Source of the DNA: Plantago ovata
Taxonomy: Eukaryota; Streptophyta; Magnoliopsida; Lamiales; Plantaginaceae
DNA length: 64,000 nucleotides
Direction: 5' to 3'
Assembly: GCA_028274465.1 (NCBI GenBank)
Contig: CM051456.1
Coordinates: 123,644,880-123,708,879, forward strand
A program made the position numbers and the translations under genes. The notes under the pieces were generated by a model, which saw only the letters and a list, made by a program, of their open reading frames with translations, ran no database searches and was not told where the DNA came from. This document shows positions 1 through 11,110 of the stretch, piece by piece. Every line of letters starts with the position of its first letter. Position 1 is the stretch's first letter.

Positions 1-1062
1 TGCTATATGCTGGCTTAATTGTTCTTATGTTATCGGTTTAGACGAATTAATATATACTGCTTGTAATATGTTGATTGATTGTTCTTATGTGTTTACTAGT
101 AGTAAATTGAGTCGATGTAGTTAGGAGGAGTAGCAACACATAGTAAGTTGTATGAGATGGTCTAATTTAGTATTAGCAGATGTACTTGTTTTCAGGGGAA
201 GCCCTTTCCTTGATCAATAACTTGATCGTAAATGTTTTGTAATTTCGGATGGTTGACCTACAGGTTGGGTAGTGCTAGAAAGAGTTGCGTCTATGGTGAT
301 AAGTGATAACTAGTGACATACTAAAGCTACTAAAGCTAACCTTTTTTTTTTTAATTGTCAATGCATGCGATTTCACGATAGCAACTTTTTAAGTTTCCAT
401 TTGAGTACGTGTATTCTCTGGTGATCTTCAAGTGTTTTTAGTGTGGTTAATCGTTTATTTATTTTTTTTTGCAATCTTACTTGCATGAGTTGCTTCAGTT
501 TCCATTTTAAGGAAGCTATGGTTTCTTATACTGCTCCTTCTGCCCCTAGCACAATTTCCTTCTTCGTAAACATCAGATGCTGATTCGCATGTTTACCTTT
601 AATGAAATCAATAATGTGATTGCATTAGCTCCAATATTACAATGTTCATAGTCCTCGTGATTTTCTGCCCCTTAACAGTGTTGTCACTTTATCAGAAATA
701 CATGAACGAGATCAGATTATCATGCTTAATTCTACCTAAACACTCCAGCAGCCAGCTTCTATGGAACTCAGAGGCTCAAGTACTTCTCTGGTTGATGCTT
801 ATTGATGAATTAGCTCCATGATATAGATGACACTTGCTCTACTGCTGTAGAATATTTCCAATACCTATCGTGTTCTTAGAAATATGCACTTTTAATTACA
901 CTATGACATTGTTGAATAACCTTTCCATACCTGGGACATTCTTGGTGGGAACTTGAATACTTGCTGAAAATTTAACCTGCATTGTTATGTGTTTTGGGTT
1001 TAATGTCCTACATGCTGTCTTCTTATTTCTGTTTTCCTGACAATATTCTACATTTCACGCAG
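1..1062. other. intron of the CASP-like gene
   Basis: No coding segment is seen. The stretch is AT-rich and ends with a pyrimidine tract and CAG acceptor at 1060-1062, so it is most simply the 3' part of a long intron whose 5' exon (N-terminal region and first two membrane helices in relatives) lies outside the window. Confidence 0.6.
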
Positions 1063-1976
1063 ATTTTGCCTGGCTGTAGCTGTTGTTGGGTTTGTGTATT
1101 CTGGTTTTCAAGCCTTTGATCTTGCTTGCAAGTTAGGCATGGGAAAGCACGCTATCTCCCGCAATCTACGCTACCTTTTTGACTTCTCAATGGACCAGGC
1201 AAGTAAAACTTTTGACTGTTGTAATTTTAAATTTTTGTATTGTATATTATAGATATGCACCCAATTAGCTTGAGTAACTCTAATCACTCTATATGGAATC
1301 AAAATAAGAATAGCATTGTCATTAAGTTTGGAGTTGGTATATTAAAGTAGATTAGCTGAAGTACTTGGTGAAGAAACAAAATTTGTTTTCGGTTGGACAC
1401 TGGTGTTGGCCCTGTGATATTGGTTATAGTATCATAATAGGCAGTAAATTATTAAATTTCTGGTGTATACAAATACTATTTTGAGATAACAAAGGAAAGA
1501 TGAAGAGAGATGAATGTCGATGTCTTCCACCCACCGGCTTTTAGCTTGTTCTGTCTGTGAAATGGAACATGAGATGCGTGACATTTCATGTAGGTCAATT
1601 AGTTTAAGCATTTTAAACTAATATGACTTGAACTCACCTTCTCTTCTTACAATGTTAAATCAAGCTTCACCTATAAGAGGCAGATAGACGTTGAACTTAT
1701 TCTGGCTTGTAATAAACTAAAAATAAACCAAGCTTTTGTTGCATTTAACTTCCCATTTCATTAATAGAAAGTCTTTATGTTTTGCAGATCTTGGCGTATC
1801 TTTTAATGTCAGCATCATCCTCGGCTGCCACAAGGGTGAACGATTGGATTTTAAACTGGGGTAGAGACCAGTTCACTCTAATGGCTACTGCATCAATAGC
1901 CATGGCGTTCCTTGCTTTCATTGCCTTTGCCACAAGTTCTCTCATTTCTGGTTACAACCTCTGCAATCAGAGTTGA
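1063..1976 (+). CDS. CASP-like protein 4A (C-terminal part, 5' end outside window)
   Basis: Two exons are visible, 1063-1198 and 1788-1976 (TGA at 1974). The first begins in phase 2 after a CAG acceptor, so at least one upstream exon lies before the window. The protein reads [21 protein letters not shown]..., then FDFSMDQ joined to [20 protein letters not shown], and ends in a hydrophobic segment [16 protein letters not shown]. These correspond to the second half of the four-transmembrane MARVEL-like CASP fold (third and fourth membrane helices). CASP-like proteins are plasma-membrane proteins; CASPs proper scaffold the Casparian strip, but the role of subfamily 4A is poorly known. The intron at 1199-1787 starts GCAAGT, a GC-AG intron; using the GT four bases on would shift the frame and hit a stop. 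Family call is confident, subgroup less so. Confidence 0.88.
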
Positions 1977-2341
1977 TCGATCATCGATATGAATCTGGGT
2001 ATATTTGTTATATTTTAAGAAATGATTTTGAGAGTTCACGTATACTATCCGATTATAGAGAGAAGGGATGTACATAGGTAGGGATAGGCTAGTATAAAGA
2101 AAATTCTACTTTAGCATTGAACCTTGATGATTTATCATCACATACAAAATAAATTAAATAATTTTTGTTTCGCTTAGTTTCAGCTTGTGACACTGGAATC
2201 TCTTGCTAATCCTCTACGTGTTGTTGGGTTATAAATTTATGATCATGTGTGTTGATACATTTGTGTGTTGGTTTCAGATTCAAAATCATGGTTTATGCGT
2301 AAAAATAGGCTATAATCGGATCAATGTTACTGTATTTTCCT

Positions 2342-2640
2342 TCTTTAGACAGAATTTAGCGTTTTCTTTGCACCAAATATCCAGCCCATAATTAATGACT
2401 GAGCCCAGTAGTGATTTCATAGCCATAAGCCCAAACTGAAGTCCACGGTCCGCCACATAACTAAGCGTTAAGTCATCTGCAAAACTTAGGTGGGTGATAG
2501 CATGATGCCGAACAGTTCATGGCGCGGGTGGAAATTGAAATCGCGTGCAGAATTTTCCCCAAGTGATCCATCACAAGAACAAACAGCATGGGAAGAGGTC
2601 TCCCTCAACACTTTTTACCTTTAAACATCGGGCAGAACAT
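2342..2640 (-). mobile_element. LINE reverse transcriptase relic
   Basis: On the minus strand three broken frames read as non-LTR reverse transcriptase: MLFVLVMDHLGKILHAIS (around 2590-2540), then LSFADDLTL with the catalytic FADD box at 2472-2483, then LMAMKSLLGSVINYGLDI (around 2430-2370). Stops and frameshifts separate them, and neither end of an element is visible. It is an old dead insertion lying between the CASP-like gene and the tRNA. The match rests on remembered features of plant LINE proteins (the LFVLVM..L segment and the (F/Y)ADD box). It differs in position and reading from the better preserved LINE at 28.8-30.9 kb. Confidence 0.7.
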
Positions 2641-2947
2641 TTATGTTGAGCTCAAGCCTACAAAGATCAAGACCATTGTAACTTATTTGTGATGTCGGTT
2701 ACATATATCAATAATTCACGGGTCCATTACACATATATATACCTCGTCGCTCATAACCTTCTAATAATCGATAATCCGTATCAGGGTTCAAAATGACTTG
2801 TGAACATTGAATCGACTGGCTAGCTAAAGAAACACCATAAGCAAACTCAACTCGGAAATCATACAAATGCTACCAAAATAATACTAAAATTTAATTGATC
2901 ATCCATGTTGTGGTTCAAAAAAAAAAAAGTATAATAGAAAAAAAAAA

Positions 2948-3027
<80 letters not shown>

Positions 3028-3028
3028 A
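2948..3028 (-). tRNA. tRNA-Leu (anticodon UAG)
   Basis: The 81-base minus-strand sequence folds as a class II tRNA. The acceptor stem is TGACAGT paired with the 3' end ACTGTCA-like strand, box A reads TGGCCGAGTGG, and box B reads GGTTCAAATCC. The anticodon stem CCAGA/TCTGG encloses the loop TTTAGGC, giving anticodon TAG, which reads CUA and other CUN leucine codons. The long variable arm expected for leucine is present (about GTCCGAAAGGGC). No intron is seen. A run of T on the minus strand follows the gene (the A-run at 2934-2947 on plus), a normal Pol III terminator. CCA is not encoded, as expected for a nuclear gene. Confidence 0.96.
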
Positions 3029-3697
3029 GGTATTTATACAATTGCAAATACCTTTATTTATTATTTACAATAAGGGCTGATTGATCTTTGAAACAACTTC
3101 ATGGTTATAAATGTATGTTGTCAATGTCAACTACAAAATTTTCTAAACATCTAATAGTCCAGTGATTTATCAACTTCTCAAAATAAAACCACAAACAATC
3201 ACTCAAACCTTTTTATTCAAATAAAATTGAGGTAGACAAAATAATAAGATTTCGATGGTCCTATGTAACAATTAATACGCTGGGTATATTTCTCTACAGT
3301 GATATCATATTATCATCGTTTATTCCTTTAAACGTATGTGTACTGTACAATGTACCTTCTGGCCAAATCTCATATCTGCCAATGGACAATTTGTTGTAAA
3401 TGGGCAATTCATTCTCTGCTAATTTAAATCGATTTTGATTTTAGTGGATATGTTTTGGACGATATATTTCAACTTGTTGAAGCTCCTGCATGGACCATTG
3501 AGGAGGAAAGCTCGCTAAAAAGAGCATCTATTCGAGCTCTGTCTGTTAAATAATGTAGGTGATTCAAAATGGACCACAAAGCACGTTCTCAAAATTATGC
3601 AATGGCAATGGTGGCTCAACTTACAATTTATCACTAAGCCTAACAGCTACAACTCGGATAAAATACTTCCGCGGAACAATATGTAATCTCAGAGCTC
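3029..3697. other. gene-free spacer, kinase 3' flank
   Basis: AT-rich sequence between the tRNA and the stop codon of the kinase. It must hold the 3' untranslated region of the minus-strand kinase near its right side. No other gene or repeat was recognised. Confidence 0.5.
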
Positions 3698-5874
3698 TTA
3701 CGCCCTCAGAAACGGAGATCTCCGACTAGCCATACACTTCGGTATGCATCGCAAAAGAGTATGCATACCCTTTGGTGTCTCACACGACAAGAAGAAATCT
3801 GGATCTTGCTCGAGTGACTCTGTGTAGCTTTCGAGAGTACTAACAATCTCGTCAAATTGTGGTCGCTTCTCGGGGTTACTGGACCAGCAACGGTGAATGA
3901 GACGGCCTAATGCTGCTGGACATGTAGAAGGCAATGGTGGCCTTGTATTCTGCAGATGGTTCAACAGTGAGTTATGAGAACATTGAAACGAACATGCTGA
4001 AGTTCAGCAAAGGCATCGATTATTAGATAAACATTGACTTAAGGAACATCCTAAAAGGCAGCCAGACTATTTAAACAAGACATGATACAAGATATTACCT
4101 TCTGACAGACGGCAAATGCTGCTTGTTCGGGAGTCATGTCATCGAATGGTGTCAATGCAGTTAAAAGCTCCCACATCACGATCGCAAAACTATAAACATC
4201 GACTTTCTTGGTGTGGTGTTTTTCCTTTATCATTTCTGGAGCCATCCAACGATAAGTGCCAGTAAATCCCTTCGCACTGCCACATTGCGATTCCAAACAT
4301 GATATACCGAAATCTGCCACCTTCACACACATGTCTTCGTCAAGCAGAAGATTTTCGGATTTAAGATCCCTGTGAAGGATCCCCTGAGCATGAAGATACT
4401 GCATGCCACGCGCAATATCTAGCGCAAGTTTTAGCACTAGGTTGAGAGGCAGCGAGTATGGCTCTTGCTGGTGAAGGTATTTTCTAAGTGAACCACCTGG
4501 ATAATACTCTGTGATGATGCAGAACACTGGGGGCTTCTTACATGCTGCAATCAACTGCACGTGTAAAGTTCATCATAATATGCTCTTCGAAAATTACTAG
4601 ATGGATTTACTAGTAACATAAGTTTTTTGAGACATTGGACACTTTTTTATCAGAAGATTTTCATATAACACGAGTTCCGCGCTTAGAAATGCATTCATCA
4701 ACAAGGCACAACATACCGGCCCGCTCTATAGCATGCCTATGAAAGCCATCAAAATCTCCTCTGAAACAACTAATCCAGAACACTAGAAACAGTAACCTAA
4801 ACGAAAGGGACTTAGTTAAGCCAGCTGGCAAACAAAGCGTCGTTTTCAATTTCAATTTAGTCGATCTTTGGGGAATCAAACAACCAAAGATAAGTAGGGA
4901 TTTAGAGAGGTGGATCCATAGTTGAGATAGCAGAGTCCACACAAACCATTCCAATAGTACAAAATTAGTTATTGGGCTAATACACCAAAATAGAAAGCTT
5001 CCGGCTTTGTTATACCATGAAATGAAATCTATCCGGAAATTAGACAAAACATTTGATCATTACGTTGCAAATCCAGGTTCGATACAATCCATACGTTCAC
5101 TAACTTGTCTTCTCTAACATATCATTTTCAGTATCATTATTAAACCTTTAATTAATAAGCATGTAACCAAAAAAAGTTTTCGATTCAATTCAGGGTGATT
5201 TAAGTATTGTACCATACGGATTAATGTACAACACAGTAAAGCAACAATAAACCAAAATCATAAAAAAAGAAGCCAACTTGATATGCACAAAATCATCAAA
5301 AGTTTGTTTTTTCTTGTTATTAAAGATAAAATAATCAAAAGTTCCAGAAACTGGTAAAATGCTTATACTACTAGTCAAGTCCAAATCCCATCAACCAAAA
5401 GTACAACCTTCTCTGCACAAAGTACAAGAACACACCTTGAAAAAAAAAACAGCAGAAATGAAAGAAGAAAGAATGGAGAGAGAGAGAGAGACTTACAGTG
5501 ATGATATTAGGATGATTCAATCCAAAAAGAAGGGAAAACTCAGTGGTAAACTGTTTCTCCAACAATGCAGCCAGTTCAGCATCCTCTTCAGGCTGGCTAA
5601 TGAGCTTAATAGCCACATCCCTTTGCTTGTAAACCCCTCTGTAAATCCTGCTATGCCTCCCAGAAGCAAACTTGTTCCCTATATAAAGCTCTGACATGTC
5701 TGCATTCCACTCTTCGTCGGCGAGGCCGCCGCCATTAGTTAGCCTTGGTACTGAAGAGACAAGCAAGTACTTAGACCATGAGATTGCTCTTTTGTACTCT
5801 CCTAGAGACAGCCTCCTCTCTAGCTTGCCGTGTGTGGTGGTGGTAATTTGCTTCAGCCACTGGAATTTCTTCAT
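3698..5874 (-). CDS. Raf-like serine/threonine kinase (HT1-like)
   Basis: Three exons: 5874-5497, 4554-4099 and 3949-3698, joining in phase 0 to give 361 residues. The kinase domain begins after a basic N-terminus of about 60 residues. Visible landmarks are the ATP-binding lysine in VAIK (K90), the catalytic loop HRDLKSEN (D189), DFG at 207-209, and GTYRWMAPE (APE 231-233). The glycine loop reads GNKFASGRHSRIYRG, so the usual GxGxxG is imperfect, as in other members. The segment FIAACKKPP/ITEY and the C-terminal AFAVCQK are typical of the plant Raf-like group around Arabidopsis HT1, a regulator of stomatal response to CO2. Whether this gene has that role cannot be seen. All splice sites are GT-AG; the first intron is 942 bases. 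The start chosen is the only ATG before the conserved region. Confidence 0.93.
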
Positions 5875-8180
5875 GGGGTTAAGTTTTCATCAAAGGATAA
5901 TCCTTTAATTTGGTTTGTGTGAAGATTGATTGTACTTTACTGTACGAGAAAGAATGAAAGAGAAAAAAAGATTCCAAAAGGGAAAAAGGTCTGCAGTGCA
6001 GGTGATGATTTTGTTTAAAGGTGATCAAGAAGAAGAAGAATGATTGATTTGATTTGATTAATACACAAAAAATACAAAAATAATACAATAGCACAAGGGA
6101 AGGTGATTTCTGGTGAAGGAAAGTGTAGTTAGAATGTGTTGTTGAGTTGTTGTATTGAAACTTGTTATAAGGCGGTTGGTTGGGTTTTGGGTCTGTGAGT
6201 TTCTGTCACTACTGTAAATTGTTGAATGCTACTCACTTATGAATCATGATGAACAAGATAGAGAGACTAGTGCTGCCATACTATATGTGTGTGAGAGAGG
6301 AAGAGAGACCCATCATCATATAGGGTGAATTCAACACAAAACAGGGAAAACTATAAAAATACACTACCCATAAAAAATATTACTACTCTCTTTTAAAATT
6401 TTAAAAATATAATTCTTTTTATTATGGAAATTTCATAGTTAACCGTGTTTGATCTACAACAGTTTTATTATTATGGGTATTTTGTCCAACGTACCGGTGA
6501 GGATAAAGTCTGGTCTAAATTATACGTATTGGTTGTGAGTTCATCATGTCACTTGGATAACAATACTGAAATAATTGTGTTGGGTTGAATTGTGAGTAGT
6601 TTGAGAACTATTGAAACGGTCAATAAAAATGAATTCGTAAAAGGTATTCACTCTAAAATTTCTCGTTTGGTATTACTTGAACAGTTTTTAGAAATGATAT
6701 GTCATAAACGTGAAATTTAAGTCATTATAAACATGAAGTCACCATTTATAATTTTTTTTAGAATATTTCTTATTCTTAATTATTATTATTTTTAAATCGT
6801 ATCAACAGTAAATCAGAAAAGATTTAGAGGAAATGAAACATGTATTTTTTTTATTTTTTTGGTTTTAAATAGTTTAGAGAGCTTTGTGAGAACATACAGA
6901 ACGTGGGAAGATTCACTTGTGAGAGACATGCGGCTGTCTAATGATTATGACTCCTCTTCCCTCATCTACTCATACTACTACTACATGTCCTGCCATTTTT
7001 ACCCTTGCACTTCTTGTGACCTGTGTCAAGTTGTTGCCCATTTCCTGCCAAGGCACTCTACCAGAAATGCCCCTGGGTACAGTTTGGTACGAATGTTTCG
7101 CATATTCCATGTTTGGTTGGGGGTTTTAAAGCAGGACAGACACGGATTTGGAATTTGGGACCAGGTTTTGAGCCTTGTAAACCCCTCTAGTGTTGGCTGT
7201 ATGAAAGAGTTGAGGGCCCATAGAGTTCATTGTCAATTATATTTATGACCATCCCACTGGATCAGCTAGGGTCAGCTGTGATGCTAATAGATGACCTCTT
7301 GGATAGAAGTAGTTTTGGGTTGGTTGTAGTGTCATGGGCAATTGAGCATTTAATTAAAGTAAGAGAAATTACCGGTCTAATTCGCATGTCACAACATAAT
7401 ATAATAGTATAGTACTCTATTGCTAGTGCTCTAATGATAACGTCCTCAAATTACAATAATATTATTTTTATTGTCCCCGGATGAAATAAAGGAAATGAGT
7501 TTAAATAATTCCAACTGAATAAGAAAAGAAGATGTATCAAAAAAAAATTTGTTATTTTCAAACCATGTTCAAACACAGTATGGGGGAACTACATTGGTAC
7601 ATCGACAAACGTCACAAACCTACATTTATATGAAGGGTAAATTTGGGAAGGAGGCATGAATATACGGAATACGGAATGGGAAGTGTTGGGAATATAAAAG
7701 GGCAATGAAGTAAATTGAGAACACGTGCATGGGGTATGGCATACCACTAAAGAGCATTAAAAGGCAAACAGAGGCACATTGGAAGTGTGGATGCATGGGG
7801 TTAAAATATTTCTGTCCCAATAAATTTTATACGAAGTACGTACGTGTTATTTTTATACTACATGTACAATTTATGAAATTGCATTATATTAACTGTTTAA
7901 TTGATATAATAATAAATACAATACTCTATTAGAGAAATAATATAAAATGATTAATTACGTATCTCCTCACCCGTTCAAAATTTTAAAAGAGTTAAATTCA
8001 TATATTATGTCAAGGGTATGCATTCAAATCTTCATTAAAACAAACTCACCCATATTTAAATCTTCACAAAGACAAATTATATCTCATATTTACTCGGATG
8101 TCATTTCCAAAATTTAAAACGGACACAAAATAAATGAATTGAACTAGAATATGTATCTACTATCTATATCTATATCTATG
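5875..8180. other. upstream region of the kinase, gene-free
   Basis: The first few hundred bases are the probable promoter and leader of the minus-strand kinase (CT-rich on the coding strand, with a TTATAA at about 6165-6171 on plus). Beyond that the sequence is AT-rich with only short chance open frames and no protein similarity that I recognise. Confidence 0.5.
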
Positions 8181-8182
8181 TA

Positions 8183-8489
8183 CTCCCTCCATTCTAAAAT
8201 ATAATACATTATAGGTTTTTTGCCTTGCTCTTAAATATAATTCATTTTAGACTTTAATCAATATAAAATTATGTTTCCAAAAATAAACAATTAAAGTTTT
8301 TGCTATTTTAGCCATGTTATTCCATGTTTTTCCCTATTTGTCTTTTTTATCACACACTATTTCAAGTTTTTTAGTTTCTTTCAAAAATTTAGTCATATTT
8401 TTTCGTGTTTATCCATAATTATTCTATTGACTTAATATTGTTGTGTAAACAATTAAAATGATTTAGAGTATATTTAAGAATGAAGAGAG
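8183..8489. mobile_element. Stowaway-like MITE
   Basis: A 307-base element flanked on both sides by TA (8181-8182 and 8490-8491). The left end reads CTCCCTCCATTCTAAAATAT and the reverse complement of the right end reads CTCTCTTCATTCTTAAATAT, so the terminal inverted repeats are about 30 bases and imperfect. CTCCCTCC with a TA target is the signature of plant Stowaway elements, which are moved by Tc1/mariner transposases. There is no coding capacity. Confidence 0.8.
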
Positions 8490-10489
8490 TATTACTCTAT
8501 TCTATTATTAATAAATTTTGACGTTTAAAAATACCACAGTAAATATAGTAGTGGGGCATAGTAGTAGTAGCCTAGTAGGATTCCCATGTGGCAGATTCAC
8601 GATAGAGATGAGTCATGTCCTGATTATATGAGTGTACTCTCCTTCCGTATGCACATTCCGTATACGGTCACCTTTTCACTTCCCAACAAAACTACTTTCC
8701 ACCCATTTTGTCACCGTCTAATCTTAAACTATGGAGTAATTACATTATTTCCCTTTTTTTTAAATGATGTTTTATTATTTTCATAAATGACTATAGCGAT
8801 GAAATTGGAATTAGAGAGACAAAAGTCTAGTGATTCAATTAAGATAACAAAAGTATAGTGATATATTTAGAGTTAAATTATTAATGTAAAAATTTGTGCA
8901 CTGTTAATGATAATTAATGTTTATAAAATGAAAATTGCTCTAACATTACTAATTTTAACTCTGTCTATATCACTAGCCTAACAATAAAATTGTAGTCCTA
9001 CGAGTATGTTTTATATATGTTTCAAACAAAAAGGAGTATCCCTTATACTATGTGTACTAAGATTTGAGGTTATTTAATAATTATCCGTTCTTTTAAATTG
9101 TTTACTTTTTGTTTTGGAACATAATTTTATGAGGTTTGTATAATGAGTGCAGTGTTTGATTTAGTGGTAATACACACAATAAAATTGTGAGATAGAAAGG
9201 TTTCCAAAAATAAAAATGTAAATAATTTAAAATAGACGAATATGGATACGTAAACAATCAAAAACAGATGAGTAAAATTCTTAAAGTTTTTAAGCAGTAT
9301 TTCATCCAATCTTAGACAACATTAATTTTATTTATTTTTATGTTGTGGTTAGTTCTTTTACTCCCTATCTTAGAAATCAATATCGCTTGATTAATATCTA
9401 TCAATCAGCCCTTCGTTGTGATTTGTGATTTGCACTATCCACCTATAACGGATCGGTTGAAAGTTTGATAAATAACAGTATATATTATCCACTGACACTT
9501 CTAGAATAGATCAAAGAAATATACTTCCGAAACATATAATTAATTTTCATAGAGATCAACTTGATTTTTTTTAACGGCTGAAAATTATATTAATCAACAC
9601 CAATTTTTTTACAAATCAAGTGCATAAGGAATGCACGGAGAAAAGAAAAATGTCAAGTCAAGTAACCTAGCTAGTGAAAAGTAAAGACCGGAGCCATCCC
9701 AAAATCTCTATGACACTCACAGACTCACTCTACTTAACCCTTCCATCGTCCAATATGCCCTTAGTAGAGATCAACTTGATTTCAAGGCGTACAACTAGAA
9801 AAGCTACGTTCTGGTCTTCCACAATCCAAAAAAAAGTAAAGTTGCTTAGAATTTTGCAAGGATTCAACTTGGGCTTATGAGCTTATCTATATTATTATTA
9901 TTATTATTAATATATATTTCCTTTTCCTTCCTGCCAATTGGATCCTGTCATCTGCATTCTGCTGTCTGTGTCTTTAGTAGGGTTGAGACAATCAAAGTAT
10001 CACCATTATTACAAACTTTTTTTCTGGTCATTTTCATAACTTTCTAACGGTGAATTGGTGCTTCAATGGTACGTGCCACAATCCAATTTATGGAGGCTAA
10101 CATCTTTTCTGATATGCGCTTTACTCTGGAAATCAAGTGTAGGCAAGATCAACCCGACTCACAAAGTAAAGGGTACGTGGAATATAAAAAAGAAAACAAG
10201 AGTGTCATACTACAAGTCAAGAAGGTTAGAGATAATATCAGAGTAATAATATAAAAATACAATTTGTCTTTTTTTTTTAGAAAAAAAAAATATTTGATAC
10301 AGGATAAACAATCAAAAAAAATTTTAACGGCTAATAGTGTATTAATCAATCACCAAAGAGTTTACAACAAATGCGCATAAAAAATACACACCGAACAAAA
10401 GTCTCCAAAACCAATACAACCGAGCAAGTAAAAAATATTATACAAGAGCGAATTCCATAACCGTTATGACAATTATTCATATTGTAATT
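8490..10489. other. gene-free AT-rich DNA with a diverged direct repeat
   Basis: No gene is supported. Sequence near 9573-9640 (AACGGCTGAAAATTATATTA..., AAGTGCATAAGGAATGCAC) recurs in diverged form near 10325-10390 (AACGGCTAATAGTGTATTA..., AATGCGCATAAAAAATACAC), so two old copies of the same unnamed repeat lie about 750 bases apart. An ATT microsatellite is at 9890-9910. Confidence 0.45.
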
Positions 10490-11110
10490 GATCATGTCTG
10501 ATAGGGAATAGGATAAGATCTACTTATTGGCTTGACGCGATTACATTGCACGTATAGGACCAACTAAGGTCTTAAGAACAAGAGCCGAGCCTAAGGCTGG
10601 CCAAAAAGTATAGAGGAAGTGACCAAAGGTTCCTACCTTCGGACGCAATTCACAAACTATAGTTGAAACGGTCAAAGGGGCACAAAGTCGAGCCATTGTC
10701 CGAAGTGACTATAGCCGAAGGTTTCCCAATCTGCAGTAAGACAAAAGGGGGCACAAGATGACGACAAGTGTCGTGATCGTATGATGGTCGATGGGGACAG
10801 GTTTCCGGGTTTCAAGGGATCCCGTCCCCCGTTTCCTATAAATATGATTCAACAACCGCATGTATGTCGTGATCTTCAGTCTCTAGTCCTATAAGAATTC
10901 GAGAAGGTAGAAGAGATCTCCACATATGCCTATACCAACCTTTATAACTCCAAACATAACTATACCACCTTATGCATCCGTCGGGGATTGAACATACTTA
11001 ATATTGGTAGACCACAATTATAGATAGACCAAGTATTAGGCTTGTATTTTAGCAAATGGGACCCGGAGGTATATAGAAGTAGGGCAAAATTGATTTTATA
11101 GGCATTATCA
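10490..11110. repeat. possible LTR or SINE-derived remnant
   Basis: This block is more GC-rich than its surroundings and has repeated CCGAAGG/CTTCGG words, a TATAAATA at about 10837-10844 and GTCCCCCG motifs, which recall LTR promoters. No clear TG...CA ends, primer-binding site or target duplication could be found. On the minus strand, about 11000-10910 resembles the 3' half of the SINE at 45733-45902: CCGACGG, then GGAGTTATAAAG in the same order and spacing. Mixed or nested origin is possible. Confidence 0.35.

Noticed and set aside
4661..5047. 128-codon minus-strand frame within the kinase gene
   Set aside because: Lies wholly inside the first intron, whose borders are fixed by the flanking kinase exons.
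6859..7248. 129-codon open frame on plus
   Set aside because: Low-complexity composition (runs of Ser, Tyr, His, Cys), no start context, no similarity to any family I know; chance frame in spacer.
10490..11110. Definite solo LTR
   Set aside because: No matching TG...CA ends, target duplication or second LTR could be found; left as a low-confidence remnant.
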